In this document: positions 37,259-46,844 of the stretch, one piece after another | Position numbering within the stretch: position 1 is the stretch's first letter | How the letters are laid out: every line of letters starts with the position of its first letter | DNA from: Agromyces humatus | Lineage (GTDB): Bacteria > Actinomycetota > Actinomycetes > Actinomycetales > Microbacteriaceae | DNA: 64,000 nucleotides | Assembly (NCBI RefSeq): GCF_021228295.1 | Contig: NZ_JAJQPD010000005.1 | Location: forward strand, 292,105 to 356,104 | Direction: 5' to 3' | The notes under the pieces: model-generated | The model's database searches: none | The model's input: the letters and a program-made list of their open reading frames with translations, nothing else | Told to the model about the DNA's origin: nothing | Program-made: the position numbers and the translations under genes

Positions 37259-38125
37259 TCAGCCGAGCGAGATCGTCGTGTTGTCGATGAGGCGCGTCGA
37301 GCCGACACGGGCGGCCACGAGCGCGACCGCGTCGCCCCTGGCATCGTCGGCGACCGGCAGGAACGTCTCGGGGTCGACGACGACGAGGTAGTCGAGGGTG
37401 ACGTCGTCATGGTCGCCGAAGGCCGCGGCGCCCTCGGCGAGCACCTCGGCGAGCCCGTCGCCGGCTGCCGCCTCGGCGGCACGCAACGCCTCGGAGAGCG
37501 TGAGCGCGGCCATGCGCTGCGACTCGTCGAGGTAGCGATTGCGGCTCGAGAGCGCGAGCCCGTCGGCCTCGCGCACCGTCGGCACGACGTCGACGACGGC
37601 CGGCACGTCGAACTCGCGCACCATGCGGCGAACGAGGAAGACCTGCTGCGCGTCCTTCTGGCCGAACTCCACGACGTCGGGCTGCACGATGTTGAGCAGC
37701 TTCGCGACGACGGTGAGCATGCCGTCGAAGTGCCCGGGGCGCGACGCGCCCTCGTAGAGGGTGCCGATGTGCCCGGCGGCGATCGTGGTCTCGACCGGGC
37801 CGGCGGGGTACATCACCTCGGCGGCGGGCGCGAACACGAACTCGACGCCGTGCTCGGCGAGCGCCGCGACGTCGGCGTCGAGCGTGCGAGGGTAGCGGTC
37901 GAGGTCTTCCCCGGGCCCGAACTGCAGCGGGTTCACGAAGATCGAGACGACGACCACGTCGGCGAGCTCACGGGCCCGGCGCACGAGGGCGAGATGGCCG
38001 TCGTGCAGTGCGCCCATGGTCGGCACCAGCGCGACGGATGACCCGCCCGCGCGCCGTTCGGCGAGCAGCCCGCGCAGCTCGGCGATCGTCGACACCACCC
38101 GTGTGTCCGCGGTGACCTCGGTCAC
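37259..38125 (-). CDS. panC: Pantothenate synthetase
   Basis: 288 residues. Joins pantoate and beta-alanine using ATP. The nucleotidyltransferase motif PTMGALHDGHLALV (residues 35-48), VNPLQFGPGEDLDRYPRT, GQKDAQQVFLVRRM and SSRNRYL are all present. GTG start at 38125 overlaps the DUF2520 stop (GTGA). Confidence 0.96.
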   Translation of the reverse strand: MTEVTADTRVVSTIAELRGLLAERRAGGSSVALVPTMGALHDGHLALVRRARELADVVVVSIFVNPLQFGPGEDLDRYPRTLDADVAALAEHGVEFVFAPAAEVMYPAGPVETTIAAGHIGTLYEGASRPGHFDGMLTVVAKLLNIVQPDVVEFGQKDAQQVFLVRRMVREFDVPAVVDVVPTVREADGLALSSRNRYLDESQRMAALTLSEALRAAEAAAGDGLAEVLAEGAAAFGDHDDVTLDYLVVVDPETFLPVADDARGDAVALVAARVGSTRLIDNTTISLG

Positions 38126-38880
38126 GCGCCACCTCCCAGCGGCCGGTCGGTGCCGGCCTCGTCGATCGTACCCGCCCCCTCGGGCAGGGGTCCGCTGTCG
38201 TGGCGCGCGAGCGCGTTCTCGACGCTCGAGCGCACGAGCGACGCGAGCACCGCGCCGGGGCGCGAAACCCCGATGCCGTCGAGCAGCCCGCTCGCCTGGT
38301 CGACGATGGCGCTCGAGAACGACGTCGCCGTGTCGATGGCCTCGCCGTACGCGGCCCGGTCGGCCTCGGCGACGACGAACGGCTCACCGCCCATCTCGAC
38401 GACGAGCGCCTGCCCGATGGGCAGCACCGGGGTCGGCGCCGTCACCGCGAACCAGGTGCCCGGCAGGCGTGCGAGGTCGATGCTCGTGCCGGTGAAGCTC
38501 ATCGCCGGGTGCACGGCCAGCGGGATGACCCCTGCCGCGCGCGCCGGGTCGAGCACGGCGGTGCCGAACCGTGCTGCGGTGTGCAGCACGAGTTGCCCGG
38601 GCTGCCACGCGCCCGCCTCGGCGAGCCCGGCCACGAGCGGAGCGAGCTCGGCTTCGGGTACGGCGAGCAGCACGAGCTCACTGCGTTCGATGATCTCGGG
38701 GATCGGCAGCACCGGCACCGACGGCAGCATCGCCGCTGCCCGTTCGCGGCTCGCGTCGGAGACCGCGGCGATGCCCGTGAGCGCGTGACCGGCGCCCGCG
38801 AGCGCCGAGGCGAGCACGGCACCCACCCGCCCTGCACCGATCGTGCCGACGCCGAGCCGCCCCGCGCGCTCAGCGCTCAT
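38122..38880 (-). CDS. Rossmann-like and DUF2520 domain protein
   Basis: 252 residues. An N-terminal NAD(P)-binding Rossmann fold (GTIGAGRVGAVLASALAGAG) resembles ProC and pantoate reductases; the C-terminal helical DUF2520 domain contains HPAMSFTGTS. Constant position next to panC in Actinobacteria suggests a part in pantothenate or a related oxidoreduction, possibly as an alternative ketopantoate reductase; this is inference. Overlaps both neighbours by 4 bases. Confidence 0.88.
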   Translation of the reverse strand: MSAERAGRLGVGTIGAGRVGAVLASALAGAGHALTGIAAVSDASRERAAAMLPSVPVLPIPEIIERSELVLLAVPEAELAPLVAGLAEAGAWQPGQLVLHTAARFGTAVLDPARAAGVIPLAVHPAMSFTGTSIDLARLPGTWFAVTAPTPVLPIGQALVVEMGGEPFVVAEADRAAYGEAIDTATSFSSAIVDQASGLLDGIGVSRPGAVLASLVRSSVENALARHDSGPLPEGAGTIDEAGTDRPLGGGA

Positions 38881-40700
38881 CGGACCGGTCCTTCGGAGGG
38901 CTCATCGGTCGGCGTCACGTCGGTCGGAGGCTCGTCGTTCGGTTCCCCGTGCGCAGCTTCGTGGGCAGCGGGGGCCTGGGCGGCCTGGGCGGCCTGGGCG
39001 GCTCCCCAGTGGTGCGTCGTGTCGCTCGCGGCGCGTTCGACCGCTTCTTCGGAGAGCCGCTCGAAGAGTCGCATGGCCTCGCCGCGGTCGACGACGGGGA
39101 GTACGGCGCTCACCGGGCCCGTGACGGTGTGCAGCCGGATGCCGGCGAGGTCGAGGGCACGATCGATCGGGCCGACCGAGACCGCGACCGACTGCATGCG
39201 CGCGAGCGGCACCAGGGTGAGGCTGCGCACGAGCGCACCGCTGCGGATGATCGCGACGCCGGACGCCGCCGCCCAGCCGATGCGACGCCACGAGAACGGG
39301 TGGAGCCAGGCGGCACGCCGCGGGGTGCTCGAGAAGCCCCCGCCGTCGCCCCGGCCGGTGAGGCCCGCGACGACGAACGGCTCGACCTCGGTCGCGGCAT
39401 CGGGCAGCAGCAGTCCGAGCACCCGGTGCACGTCGGCGATGGTGCCGACGGGGAGGACGAGCGTGCGCTGGGCCGCCTCGTTCGACGCGCTCACCGATTG
39501 GCCCGCGACGTTGATGCGAACCGACCACCACCCGAACGGCCGCCAGAACACCCATTGGGTGGCCTCGATGGCGTGGATGCGACCGGGCGGGATCGTCTGG
39601 TTGCCGGTCGACAGCAGCCCGTGGCCGATGCGAACCCCGTCGGGAGTGCCCGCGATCGAGTAGCGCAGCGACTTGGTGATGCGCGACCACATGTAGCTCA
39701 CGAGTCCGATCGCGGCGGGCACGAAGCTGAACAGCACCCAGAGCTGACCCGACGTGACGCCGGCCACGATGATCGCCACGAGCACGATCGCCCAGATGGT
39801 GGACCCGCCGAGCACGGTCGAACCGATCATCCGCCCGAGCGGCAGGTGCACGACCGACTCGGGCGGCGCGAGGTCGGGGTCGAGTTCGGGAGCGAGGAAC
39901 TCGTCGACGCGATGCGTCACGAGCCCGCCGGCGCGAGCGGTCAGCGGCACGCCGGCCGCCGCGGGTCGGCCCGAATCCGCCGACGCCGCCGGCTGGGCCG
40001 GCGCGGCGGCCGGGCCCGGTTCGGCCGGCTGCGCCGGCGACGGGTCGGCGGATGTCGCGCCGAGGGCAACCCCGGTCGCGGCGGCGGCCTGCGTCGCCGC
40101 CCTCTCGGCGCGCGCGCCCGACGCGAGCCGCAGCACGTCGGCGCGGAGTCCGTCGGCGAGCGTCGATCCGAGATACGAGAGTTGCACGTTGGCCGACTGC
40201 CCGGCCACCGACACCTCGAGCTTCGCCGTGCCGAAGAGCCGGGCGAACAGCGGCCGGTTCACGTTGATGCCCTGGATGCGGTCGAGTCGTGCGCTGCGGT
40301 GCGAGCGGAACAGGATGCCGCTCTTCACCTCGACGGCCTCGGGCGTCACGCGGAACGTGTGCATGCGCCACGACAACCAGAACCCGACGATCACGGCGAT
40401 GACGACGACGAGGAGCGCCACGAGGGCCCACCCGACGAGGCCGTTGGTCACGATCGCACCGACGGGGTCGTTCGCCCAGTCGTCCCCCGTCGGGCCGCCA
40501 CGACCGCCGAAGCGCTCGGCGTCGGGGGCGAAGATCACGAGGAAGAGGTCGATGGCGCGCTCGCGCAGGTTCGCGATGATGAAGCCGAGCACGGCGAGGA
40601 AGACGAGTCCGCCGCGCAGCAGGGGGCTCGCCGGGTGCAGCCGATGCCACTCGCCGTCGGCGAGGTTCGTGACCGGTGCCGGGCGGGTGGGTGCGCTCAC
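38877..40700 (-). CDS. PH-domain membrane protein (YdbT-like)
   Basis: 607 residues with paired membrane helices at about 28-50, 85-110 and around 320-370, each followed by a bacterial PH (bPH2) domain; the first reads FRVTPEAVEVKSGILF through RIQGINVNRPLFARLFG. A 60-residue Ala/Pro-rich linker (about 210-270) divides the halves. YdbT-type proteins work with YdbS; Bacillus homologues affect resistance to envelope-active antimicrobials. GTG start overlaps the upstream PH gene stop. Confidence 0.85.
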   Translation of the reverse strand: MSAPTRPAPVTNLADGEWHRLHPASPLLRGGLVFLAVLGFIIANLRERAIDLFLVIFAPDAERFGGRGGPTGDDWANDPVGAIVTNGLVGWALVALLVVVIAVIVGFWLSWRMHTFRVTPEAVEVKSGILFRSHRSARLDRIQGINVNRPLFARLFGTAKLEVSVAGQSANVQLSYLGSTLADGLRADVLRLASGARAERAATQAAAATGVALGATSADPSPAQPAEPGPAAAPAQPAASADSGRPAAAGVPLTARAGGLVTHRVDEFLAPELDPDLAPPESVVHLPLGRMIGSTVLGGSTIWAIVLVAIIVAGVTSGQLWVLFSFVPAAIGLVSYMWSRITKSLRYSIAGTPDGVRIGHGLLSTGNQTIPPGRIHAIEATQWVFWRPFGWWSVRINVAGQSVSASNEAAQRTLVLPVGTIADVHRVLGLLLPDAATEVEPFVVAGLTGRGDGGGFSSTPRRAAWLHPFSWRRIGWAAASGVAIIRSGALVRSLTLVPLARMQSVAVSVGPIDRALDLAGIRLHTVTGPVSAVLPVVDRGEAMRLFERLSEEAVERAASDTTHHWGAAQAAQAAQAPAAHEAAHGEPNDEPPTDVTPTDEPSEGPVR

Positions 40701-41170
40701 AACCCCGCCCTGCGGGTCTCGGCGAGCGCGACCAACTCGTCGCGCAGGCGGTCGGCCTCTTCCATGGGGAGGCCGGGAACCGTGACCGCGGTCGCGGCGG
40801 CGGCGGTCACGAACTTGAGGTCGGCGAGTCCGAGCGCACGCGCGACGGGACCGCGGGTGATGTCGACGAGCTGCATGCGCCCGTAGGGCACCGCCACCTG
40901 CCGCTGGAACATGATGCCCCGACGGAACAGCAGGTCGTCTTCGCGCAGGCGGTACTGGATGGAGCGCACGCGGCGGGGCTCGAGCGCGATGCCGATGATC
41001 GACGCCACGGCGATGGCGATCGCCACCCACAGCGCCCACTGCTGGTCGAACAGGAAGTACACGACGAGCCCCACGCCGACGAACACGGCCATGCCGATGA
41101 GCGAGCCCACGACCTCGACGACCACGTACTTCGGCGAGACCCGCCGCCAGTCTGCGTCGACCTCATGCAT
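40697..41170 (-). CDS. PH-domain membrane protein (YdbS-like)
   Basis: 157 residues: two membrane helices (about 18-60) and one bPH2 domain with IQYRLREDDLLFRRGIMFQRQVAVPYGRMQLVDITRGP. Partner of the larger PH protein directly downstream. Starts 8 bases inside the end of the DUF3180 gene. Confidence 0.87.
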   Translation of the reverse strand: MHEVDADWRRVSPKYVVVEVVGSLIGMAVFVGVGLVVYFLFDQQWALWVAIAIAVASIIGIALEPRRVRSIQYRLREDDLLFRRGIMFQRQVAVPYGRMQLVDITRGPVARALGLADLKFVTAAAATAVTVPGLPMEEADRLRDELVALAETRRAGL

Positions 41171-41636
41171 GAGCGTGTTCTTCCTTCTCGGTGTCGGTGT
41201 CGTCGGGGGGGAGCGTGCAGCACCACTCGGCGACGAGTCCGCCGGCGAGCAGCAGTCCCGCGCCGACCGCCGTGGCGAGCGCCAGCCAGATCGTGCCCGC
41301 CGATGGCACGACGCTGCGGGTGATGAGGAACAGGGTGATGCCGAGGCCGATGCCCAGCACGAGGGCGCCGCTGAGGCTGCACGCCTTGGCGAGCACCGCG
41401 ATGCGCATTGCACGGAACGGGTCGAGGTGCTTCGTGGCTGTTCCCTTGACGGCCCGCCGGATCGGCCAGGCGAGCGTCACGACGATGACCGCGACACCGG
41501 CGAGCGTGATGGCGAGCGAGATCGGCGGCACGAGCGCCTTCGTGCCGGCGGAGACGATCGCGAGGTCGCCGAGATAGCCGATGACGAGCCCGCCGAGCGT
41601 GAATGCGACGATGGTCGAGAGGCGCGTGCGCTTCAT
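41163..41636 (-). CDS. DUF3180 family membrane protein
   Basis: 157 residues with four membrane helices and a central conserved segment FRAMRIAVLAKACSLSGALVLG, the hallmark of DUF3180. Always found after folK in Actinobacteria; function unknown. The ATG overlaps the folK stop by ATGA, and its own 3' end overlaps the PH gene. Confidence 0.9.
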   Translation of the reverse strand: MKRTRLSTIVAFTLGGLVIGYLGDLAIVSAGTKALVPPISLAITLAGVAVIVVTLAWPIRRAVKGTATKHLDPFRAMRIAVLAKACSLSGALVLGIGLGITLFLITRSVVPSAGTIWLALATAVGAGLLLAGGLVAEWCCTLPPDDTDTEKEEHAHA

Positions 41637-42118
41637 CGGCGCACCACCTCGTCTGCTGCTGCGGCACGCAGCTCGGCGACGGGCCCGCGGCCCGCGAGCA
41701 CCGCGGCGGGGTCGACGTCGAGCCAGGGTTGCAGCACGAACGCGCGCTGCCACGCCCGCGGGTGCGGCAGCTCGAGCCGCTCGTCGGCGAGCCGGCGCCC
41801 GCCGAAGTCGATGATGTCGAGGTCGAGGGTGCGGTCGCCCCACCGTTCGTCGCGCACGCGGCCGTGCTCGTGCTCGAGCGCCTGCAACACGTCGAGCAGG
41901 GCGTGCGGATCGAGCGAGGTCTCGACGACGATGACGCCGTTGAGGTACGCGGGCGCCGTCGGGTCGACGCCGGTGGTCTTGATGGCCGCGCTCTCGTAGA
42001 CGGGCGACACTGCGACGAGCTCGACCCCTTCGGAGGCCGCCAACTCGCGGGTGGCAGCCGCGATCGTGGACTCACGGTCGCCGAGGTTCGCGCCGAACGC
42101 GATCACTGCGCGGGTCAT
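41633..42118 (-). CDS. folK: 2-amino-4-hydroxy-6-hydroxymethyldihydropteridine diphosphokinase
   Basis: 161 residues. Activates the pterin with ATP before coupling to pABA. HPPK motifs: AFGANLGDRE at the start, SPVYESAA, VYLN-like AYLNGVIVVET, ERWGDRTLDLDII, and LPHPRAWQRAFVLQP. Overlaps folB and DUF3180 by 4 bases each. Confidence 0.96.
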   Translation of the reverse strand: MTRAVIAFGANLGDRESTIAAATRELAASEGVELVAVSPVYESAAIKTTGVDPTAPAYLNGVIVVETSLDPHALLDVLQALEHEHGRVRDERWGDRTLDLDIIDFGGRRLADERLELPHPRAWQRAFVLQPWLDVDPAAVLAGRGPVAELRAAAADEVVRR

Positions 42119-42501
42119 GCCCGGCCTCGCACGATCGTCACCGAGACATCGGTGAAGGGGACTGAGATGGGCGCCTGCGGCTTGTGCACCGTGACCTCGA
42201 CCTCGTCGACCGCCGCCCAGCCGAGCGCGACGCCCGCGACGCGCTCGGCGACCGTCTCGATGAGGTCGACCGGATCGCGCTCGACCGCCGCGACGACCGC
42301 TTCGGCGAGCTCGCCGTAGTGCACGGTTCGCCCGAGGTCGTCGCCCGAGGCCGCTGCGGCGAGGTCGACCACGACCGACACGTCGATGACGAACTCCTGG
42401 CCGGCGGCGCGCTCGAAGTCGAAGACGCCGTGGTTGGCGTGCACGCGCAGGCCGGTGATGGTGATCCGGTCTGCCCGGTCACTTCTGCGCAGTTCAGCCA
42501 C
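42115..42501 (-). CDS. folB: Dihydroneopterin aldolase
   Basis: 128 residues. Cleaves dihydroneopterin to hydroxymethyl-dihydropterin. Tunnelling-fold signature: ITITGLRVHANHGVFDFER with the key Glu and His, VHYGELAEAV, ETVAERVAG, and VTVHKPQAPI with the catalytic Lys. GTG at 42501 (or 42510) starts inside the folP end. Confidence 0.94.
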   Translation of the reverse strand: MAELRRSDRADRITITGLRVHANHGVFDFERAAGQEFVIDVSVVVDLAAAASGDDLGRTVHYGELAEAVVAAVERDPVDLIETVAERVAGVALGWAAVDEVEVTVHKPQAPISVPFTDVSVTIVRGRA

Positions 42502-43411
42502 GTCGTCCACTCTGCCACGCCCCGAGGACGTCGAGCGCACGGCGCGTGCCCCGCACATCGTGCACGCGCACCGCCCACGCCCCGGCCTGTGCGGCGAGCA
42601 CGCTCACGATCGCCGTGGGCAGGTCGCGTTCGGTCACGGATGCCCCGTCGGGCAGCAGCGCACCGAGGAATCGCTTGCGCGACGCGCCGACGAGCATGGG
42701 CAGCCCCAGCTCGCCGAGCACGTCGAGGCGGCCGAGCAGCTGCCAGTTCTGCTCGCCGCGCTTCGAGAAGCCCAGCCCGGGGTCGACGATCAGGCGGTCG
42801 GGTGCCACGCCGGCGGCGACGAGCGAGTCGACGCGGACCGAGAGCTCGTCGCGCACCTCGACCGCGACGTCGTCGTACACCGAGAGCGCGTCCATGCGAT
42901 CGGAGTGGCCGCGCCAGTGCATCGCCACGTACAGCGCCGCCGTGTCGGCGGCGACCCGGCCCATCGCGTCGTCGGCGAGACCCGCCGACACGTCGTTGAT
43001 GATCTCGGCGCCGGCTTCGACCGACGCCTCGGCCGTCGCCGCGCGCATCGTGTCGACGCTCACCCGGATGCCCCGGCTCGCGAACTCGCGCACGACCGGG
43101 ATCACCCGGCGCAGCTCTTCATCGGGTTCGACCCGAGCCGCTCCGGGACGTGTCGACTCACCGCCGACATCGAGGATGTCGGCGCCTTCGGCGACGAGCT
43201 CGAGGCCATGCGCGATGGCGGCGTCGGCATCGAACCAGCGACCACCGTCGCTGAACGAGTCGGGGGTGACGTTCACGACGCCCATCACCAGGGTGGTGGG
43301 TCGAGGAGCGCCCGACGAAGGAGGACGCGTCTCGACTCCCGGCCTCTGGACCGACTCGGTTTCGAGACGGCGCTGGCGCGCCTCCTCAACCCGCAGTTGC
43401 TCTTCAGGCAT
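42494..43411 (-). CDS. folP: Dihydropteroate synthase, with repeat-derived N-terminal segment
   Basis: 305 residues. Couples pterin pyrophosphate to pABA; sulfonamide target. TIM-barrel motifs: MGVVNVTPDSFSDGG (loop 1), DVGGESTRPGA (loop 2), IINDVSAG, and a C-terminal VRVHDVRGTRRALDV. The ATG at 43411 starts 8 bases inside folE, but residues 7-38 are encoded by a copy of the dispersed palindrome. A start nearer the V42-M43 codons would exclude it. Either the palindrome lengthened the protein or it lies in the leader. Confidence 0.95.
   Translation of the reverse strand: MPEEQLRVEEARQRRLETESVQRPGVETRPPSSGAPRPTTLVMGVVNVTPDSFSDGGRWFDADAAIAHGLELVAEGADILDVGGESTRPGAARVEPDEELRRVIPVVREFASRGIRVSVDTMRAATAEASVEAGAEIINDVSAGLADDAMGRVAADTAALYVAMHWRGHSDRMDALSVYDDVAVEVRDELSVRVDSLVAAGVAPDRLIVDPGLGFSKRGEQNWQLLGRLDVLGELGLPMLVGASRKRFLGALLPDGASVTERDLPTAIVSVLAAQAGAWAVRVHDVRGTRRALDVLGAWQSGRRG
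43298..43392. repeat. TCGAGAC palindrome family, copy at the folP start
   Basis: Ends GGGTCGAGGAGCGC and CGCGCCTCCTCAACCC, with inner GTCTCGAC and TTTCGAGAC blocks. About 95 bases inside the predicted folP reading frame, close to its start. Confidence 0.7.
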
Positions 43412-43997
43412 CGCGCCCGCCGATCAACGCCATGATCTCGGCTCTGGCCGCCGGCTCGGCGAGCGCGCCGCGGCTCACGATCGTGACCGACGAGCTGCGC
43501 TCCTGGCGCGGGCCGCGGGTCGTCACGCATCGGTGCTGCGCGACGAGGACGACGAGCACGCCCTTGGGGTCGAGGCCCGCGACGAGCGCGTCGGCGATCT
43601 CTTCGGCGAGCCGTTCCTGCAGTTGCGGGCGTGCCGCGAGCGTGTCGATCACCGCGGGGATGCGGCCGAATCCGACGACCCGTTCATCGGGCAGGTAGGC
43701 GACGTGCGCCGTGCCGACGAACGGCAGCAAGTGGTGCTCGCACACCGACCGGAATGCGAGGTCGCGCAACACCACGGCGTCGGACGTGGTCGGCCCGCCG
43801 GCATCGGTCGTGCCGATGGGCACGGTGTCGGCGAGGTGGGTCAGCGGGTCGACGTCGAGCCCGCCGAAGAACTCGGCGTACGCCTCGGCGACGCGCTGCG
43901 GCGTGCGCTCGAGGCCGGGCCGCTCGGGGTCTTCACCGATCGCGAGCAGGATCTCGCGCACGGCACGCTCGATGCGCTGCGCATCCACTCCTGCCAT
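43404..43997 (-). CDS. folE: GTP cyclohydrolase I
   Basis: 197 residues. First step of folate synthesis, GTP to dihydroneopterin triphosphate. Zinc site: Cys86 and His88-89 in SVCEHHLLPF, plus the second Cys in AQHRCVTTRG; GFGRIPAVID is also conserved. GAGAGGGG precedes the ATG. It lies 22 bases after ftsH. Confidence 0.97.
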   Translation of the reverse strand: MAGVDAQRIERAVREILLAIGEDPERPGLERTPQRVAEAYAEFFGGLDVDPLTHLADTVPIGTTDAGGPTTSDAVVLRDLAFRSVCEHHLLPFVGTAHVAYLPDERVVGFGRIPAVIDTLAARPQLQERLAEEIADALVAGLDPKGVLVVLVAQHRCVTTRGPRQERSSSVTIVSRGALAEPAARAEIMALIGGRDA

Positions 43998-44019
43998 GGA
44001 ACCCCTCTCGGGTCGACGG

Positions 44020-46032
44020 TTACGCGGTCGCGGGGCGCGGGTTCGAGCGGGGCGAGCGTGCCGCTGCCGGCTCCGACGTGCGGCCGGAGTCGACGCCGCC
44101 GTCGACGGCGCCCTGGTCGATCGGCGCCTTCTCGGTCGGGAACTCGATCGGCGGGATGTCGCTGACCGGACGCTTGTCGCTCGAGAGCCACTGCGGGCGC
44201 TCGGGGAGCTTCTTCACGTCGGCGAAGATCTCGGCGATCTGCTTGTGGTCGAGCGTCTCGCGCTCGAGCAGCTCGGCCGCGAGCGCGTCGAGGATCTCGC
44301 GGTTGTCGTTGAGCACCTGCCACGCCTCGTCGTGCGCCTGCTCGATGAGGGCGCGCACCTCGGCGTCGACCTTCTCGGCGATCCGCTCGGAGTAGTCGCG
44401 CTGGTGGCCCATGTCGCGGCCGAGGAAGACCTCGCCCTGCGACTGACCGAGCTTGATCGCGCCGACGTTCGCGCTCATGCCGTACTCGGTCACCATCTTG
44501 CGCGCCGTCGACGTGGCCTTCTCGATGTCGTTCGACGCACCCGTCGAGGGGTCGTGGAACACGATCTCTTCGGCGACGCGCCCGCCCATCGCATAGGTGA
44601 GCTGGTCGAGCAGCTCGTTGCGGGTGATCGAGTACTTGTCTTCGAGCGGCATGACCATGGTGTAGCCGAGCGCGCGTCCGCGCGGCAGGATCGTGATCTT
44701 CGTCACGGGGTCGGTGTAGTTCATCGCCGCGGCCGCGAGGGCGTGCCCGCCCTCGTGGTAGGCCGTGATGAGCTTCTCTTTGTCTTTCATGACGCGCGAG
44801 CGACGCTGCGGGCCTGCGATCACGCGGTCGACGGCCTCGTCGAGCGCGCGGTTGTCGATGAGCTGCGCATTCGAGCGGGCCGTGAGCAGCGCGGCCTCGT
44901 TGAGCACGTTCGCGAGGTCGGCGCCCGTGAAGCCGGGGGTCTTGCGGGCGAGCACCTCGAGGTCGACGCCCTTGGCGAGCGGCTTGCCCTTCGAGTGCAC
45001 CTCGAGGATCTTCTGCCGGCCCTTGAGATCGGGCGCGTCGACGCCGATCTGCCGGTCGAAGCGGCCCGGACGCAGCAGCGCGGGGTCGAGGATGTCGGGG
45101 CGGTTGGTCGCCGCGATGAGGATGACGTTGGTCTTCGGGTCGAACCCGTCCATCTCGACGAGCAGCTGGTTCAGGGTCTGCTCGCGCTCGTCGTGCCCGC
45201 CGCCGAGTCCGGCGCCGCGGTGACGGCCGACGGCGTCGATCTCGTCGACGAAGATGATGGCCGGCGCGTTCTGCTTGGCCTGGTCGAAGAGGTCGCGAAC
45301 GCGCGATGCACCGACGCCGACGAACATCTCGACGAAGTCCGATCCCGAGATCGAGTAGAACGGCACGCCGGCCTCACCCGCGACCGCGCGGGCGAGCAGG
45401 GTCTTGCCGGTTCCGGGAGGGCCGTAGAGCAGCACGCCCTTGGGGATGCGCGCCCCGACCGCCTGGAACTTCGCGGGCTCCTTCAGGAACTCCTTGATCT
45501 CGTGCAGCTCTTCGATGGCCTCTTCGGCGCCGGCGACGTCGTCGAACGTGACCTTCGGGCTCTCCTTGGTGACGAGCTTGGCCTTCGACTTGCCGAACTG
45601 CATGACGCGGTTGCCGCCGCCCTGCATGCCCGAGAGCATGATCCAGAAGAAGAGGCCGATGAGCACGAGCGGCAGCAGGATGCCGAGCATCGAGAGGAAC
45701 CAGTTGGGCTGCGGGACTTCGTCGTTGAAGCCGTCGGCCGGGTTGGCCTGGTCGATCGCGTTCACGACGTCGGTGCCGCGCGGCGTGACGTAGTAGAACT
45801 GCACCTGCGTGCCGAGGTCGCCCTCGGCCTCGCTCAGCGTGAGGTCGACGCGATTCTCGCCGTCGACGATCTTCGCCGCCGAGACCTTGCCATCGCCGAG
45901 GAGTTCGAGGCCCTCCTGCGTGGAGACCTCACGGAATCCCGACGCGGTGATGAGGCTCGAACCGATCCACACGGCGACGATGGCGAGCAGGATGTAGATG
46001 ATCGGCCCGCGCAGGATCTTCTTCATGTTCAT
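44020..46032 (-). CDS. ftsH: ATP-dependent zinc metalloprotease FtsH
   Basis: 670 residues. Membrane-anchored AAA+ protease for quality control. Two membrane helices (about 8-30 and 115-135) flank the periplasmic domain; Walker A GPPGTGKT (204-211), Walker [12 protein letters not shown], the SRH arginines near [17 protein letters not shown], and the zinc site HEGGH (426-430). C-terminal tail is Arg/Pro-rich. The ATG at 46032 or an in-frame ATG at 46026 could start it. Central gene of the long leftward chain. Confidence 0.97.
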   Translation of the reverse strand: MNMKKILRGPIIYILLAIVAVWIGSSLITASGFREVSTQEGLELLGDGKVSAAKIVDGENRVDLTLSEAEGDLGTQVQFYYVTPRGTDVVNAIDQANPADGFNDEVPQPNWFLSMLGILLPLVLIGLFFWIMLSGMQGGGNRVMQFGKSKAKLVTKESPKVTFDDVAGAEEAIEELHEIKEFLKEPAKFQAVGARIPKGVLLYGPPGTGKTLLARAVAGEAGVPFYSISGSDFVEMFVGVGASRVRDLFDQAKQNAPAIIFVDEIDAVGRHRGAGLGGGHDEREQTLNQLLVEMDGFDPKTNVILIAATNRPDILDPALLRPGRFDRQIGVDAPDLKGRQKILEVHSKGKPLAKGVDLEVLARKTPGFTGADLANVLNEAALLTARSNAQLIDNRALDEAVDRVIAGPQRRSRVMKDKEKLITAYHEGGHALAAAAMNYTDPVTKITILPRGRALGYTMVMPLEDKYSITRNELLDQLTYAMGGRVAEEIVFHDPSTGASNDIEKATSTARKMVTEYGMSANVGAIKLGQSQGEVFLGRDMGHQRDYSERIAEKVDAEVRALIEQAHDEAWQVLNDNREILDALAAELLERETLDHKQIAEIFADVKKLPERPQWLSSDKRPVSDIPPIEFPTEKAPIDQGAVDGGVDSGRTSEPAAARSPRSNPRPATA

Positions 46033-46100
46033 GGTGCTGCAAGGCTACCTCGGCTCAACTGTGCGTCAGCTTCCTGTTCGCTGAGGGCGCGAGTGCCCGC

Positions 46101-46170
46101 CGGTCGAGGGGGCGCGAAGCGCCGTATCGAGACTTCGCGACGGGTCTCGAGACGCTTCGCTCCCCGACCG
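46101..46170. repeat. TCGAGAC palindrome family, full copy (hpt-ftsH)
   Basis: CGGTCGAGGGGGCGCGAAGC and GCTTCGCTCCCCGACCG are the outer arms, with inner TATCGAGAC and GGTCTCGAGAC. It lies in the 147-base gap between hpt and ftsH. Confidence 0.75.
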
Positions 46171-46179
46171 ACGGGAAGC

Positions 46180-46731
46180 TCACGAGTAGACGTGCGGCGC
46201 CAGGATCGCGATGTCGCGGAGGTTGCGGTAGTGCTCGGCGTAGTCGAGTCCGTAGCCGACGACGAACTGGTTCGGGATGTCGAAGCCGAGGTACTTCACG
46301 TCGACCTCGACCTTGGCGGCGTCGGGCTTGCGCAGCAGGGCGCAGATCTCGATCGACGCGGCGCCGCGGGACTCGAGGTTGCCGAGCAGCCAGTGCAGCG
46401 TGAGCCCCGAGTCGATGATGTCCTCGACGATGAGCACGTGGCGCCCGGTGAGGTCGGTGTCGAGGTCCTTCACGATGCGCACGACGCCGCTCGACTGCGT
46501 GCCGGCGCCGTACGACGAGACCGCCATCCAGTCCATGTTCACGTGCGGGCGCAGCTCGCGGGCGAGGTCGGCCATCACCATGACGGCCCCCTTGAGCACG
46601 CCCACGAGCAACAGGTCTTCGCCCTCGTAGTCGGCCTCGATGCGCCGGGCCAGCTCGGCCAGCTTCGCGTGGATCTCGGCTTCGGTGACGAGCACCTCGG
46701 TGAGGTCGGCCTCGATCTCGCGCGCATCCAT
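46180..46731 (-). CDS. hpt: Hypoxanthine phosphoribosyltransferase
   Basis: 183 residues. Salvages hypoxanthine and guanine to nucleotides. PRPP-binding loop VLIVEDIIDSGLTLHWL, active-site loop SSYGAGTQSSG, and C-terminal FVVGYGLDYAEHYRNL. Sits between tilS and ftsH as in most Gram-positive bacteria. Confidence 0.97.
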   Translation of the reverse strand: MDAREIEADLTEVLVTEAEIHAKLAELARRIEADYEGEDLLLVGVLKGAVMVMADLARELRPHVNMDWMAVSSYGAGTQSSGVVRIVKDLDTDLTGRHVLIVEDIIDSGLTLHWLLGNLESRGAASIEICALLRKPDAAKVEVDVKYLGFDIPNQFVVGYGLDYAEHYRNLRDIAILAPHVYS

Positions 46732-46755
46732 GCCTCGATCCTAGCGATCACCGCT

Positions 46756-46832
46756 GGTTGAGGAGGGAGCGCAGCGAGCGTCTCGAAACCGGTCGGCGGG
46801 GTTTCGAGACGCTCCTCTGTCGCTCCTCAACC
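46756..46832. repeat. TCGAGAC palindrome family, full copy (tilS-hpt)
   Basis: Outer ends GGTTGAGGAGGGAGCGC and GTCGCTCCTCAACC; perfect 15-bp inner stem GAGCGTCTCGAAACC/GGTTTCGAGACGCTC (46776-46790, 46800-46814) with a 9-base loop. Confidence 0.85.
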
Positions 46833-46844
46833 CCCGTTTCACAG

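Noticed and set aside
43711..46761. 1016-codon plus-strand open frame over ftsH and hpt
   Set aside because: Crosses several well-supported opposite-strand genes and encodes no recognisable protein.
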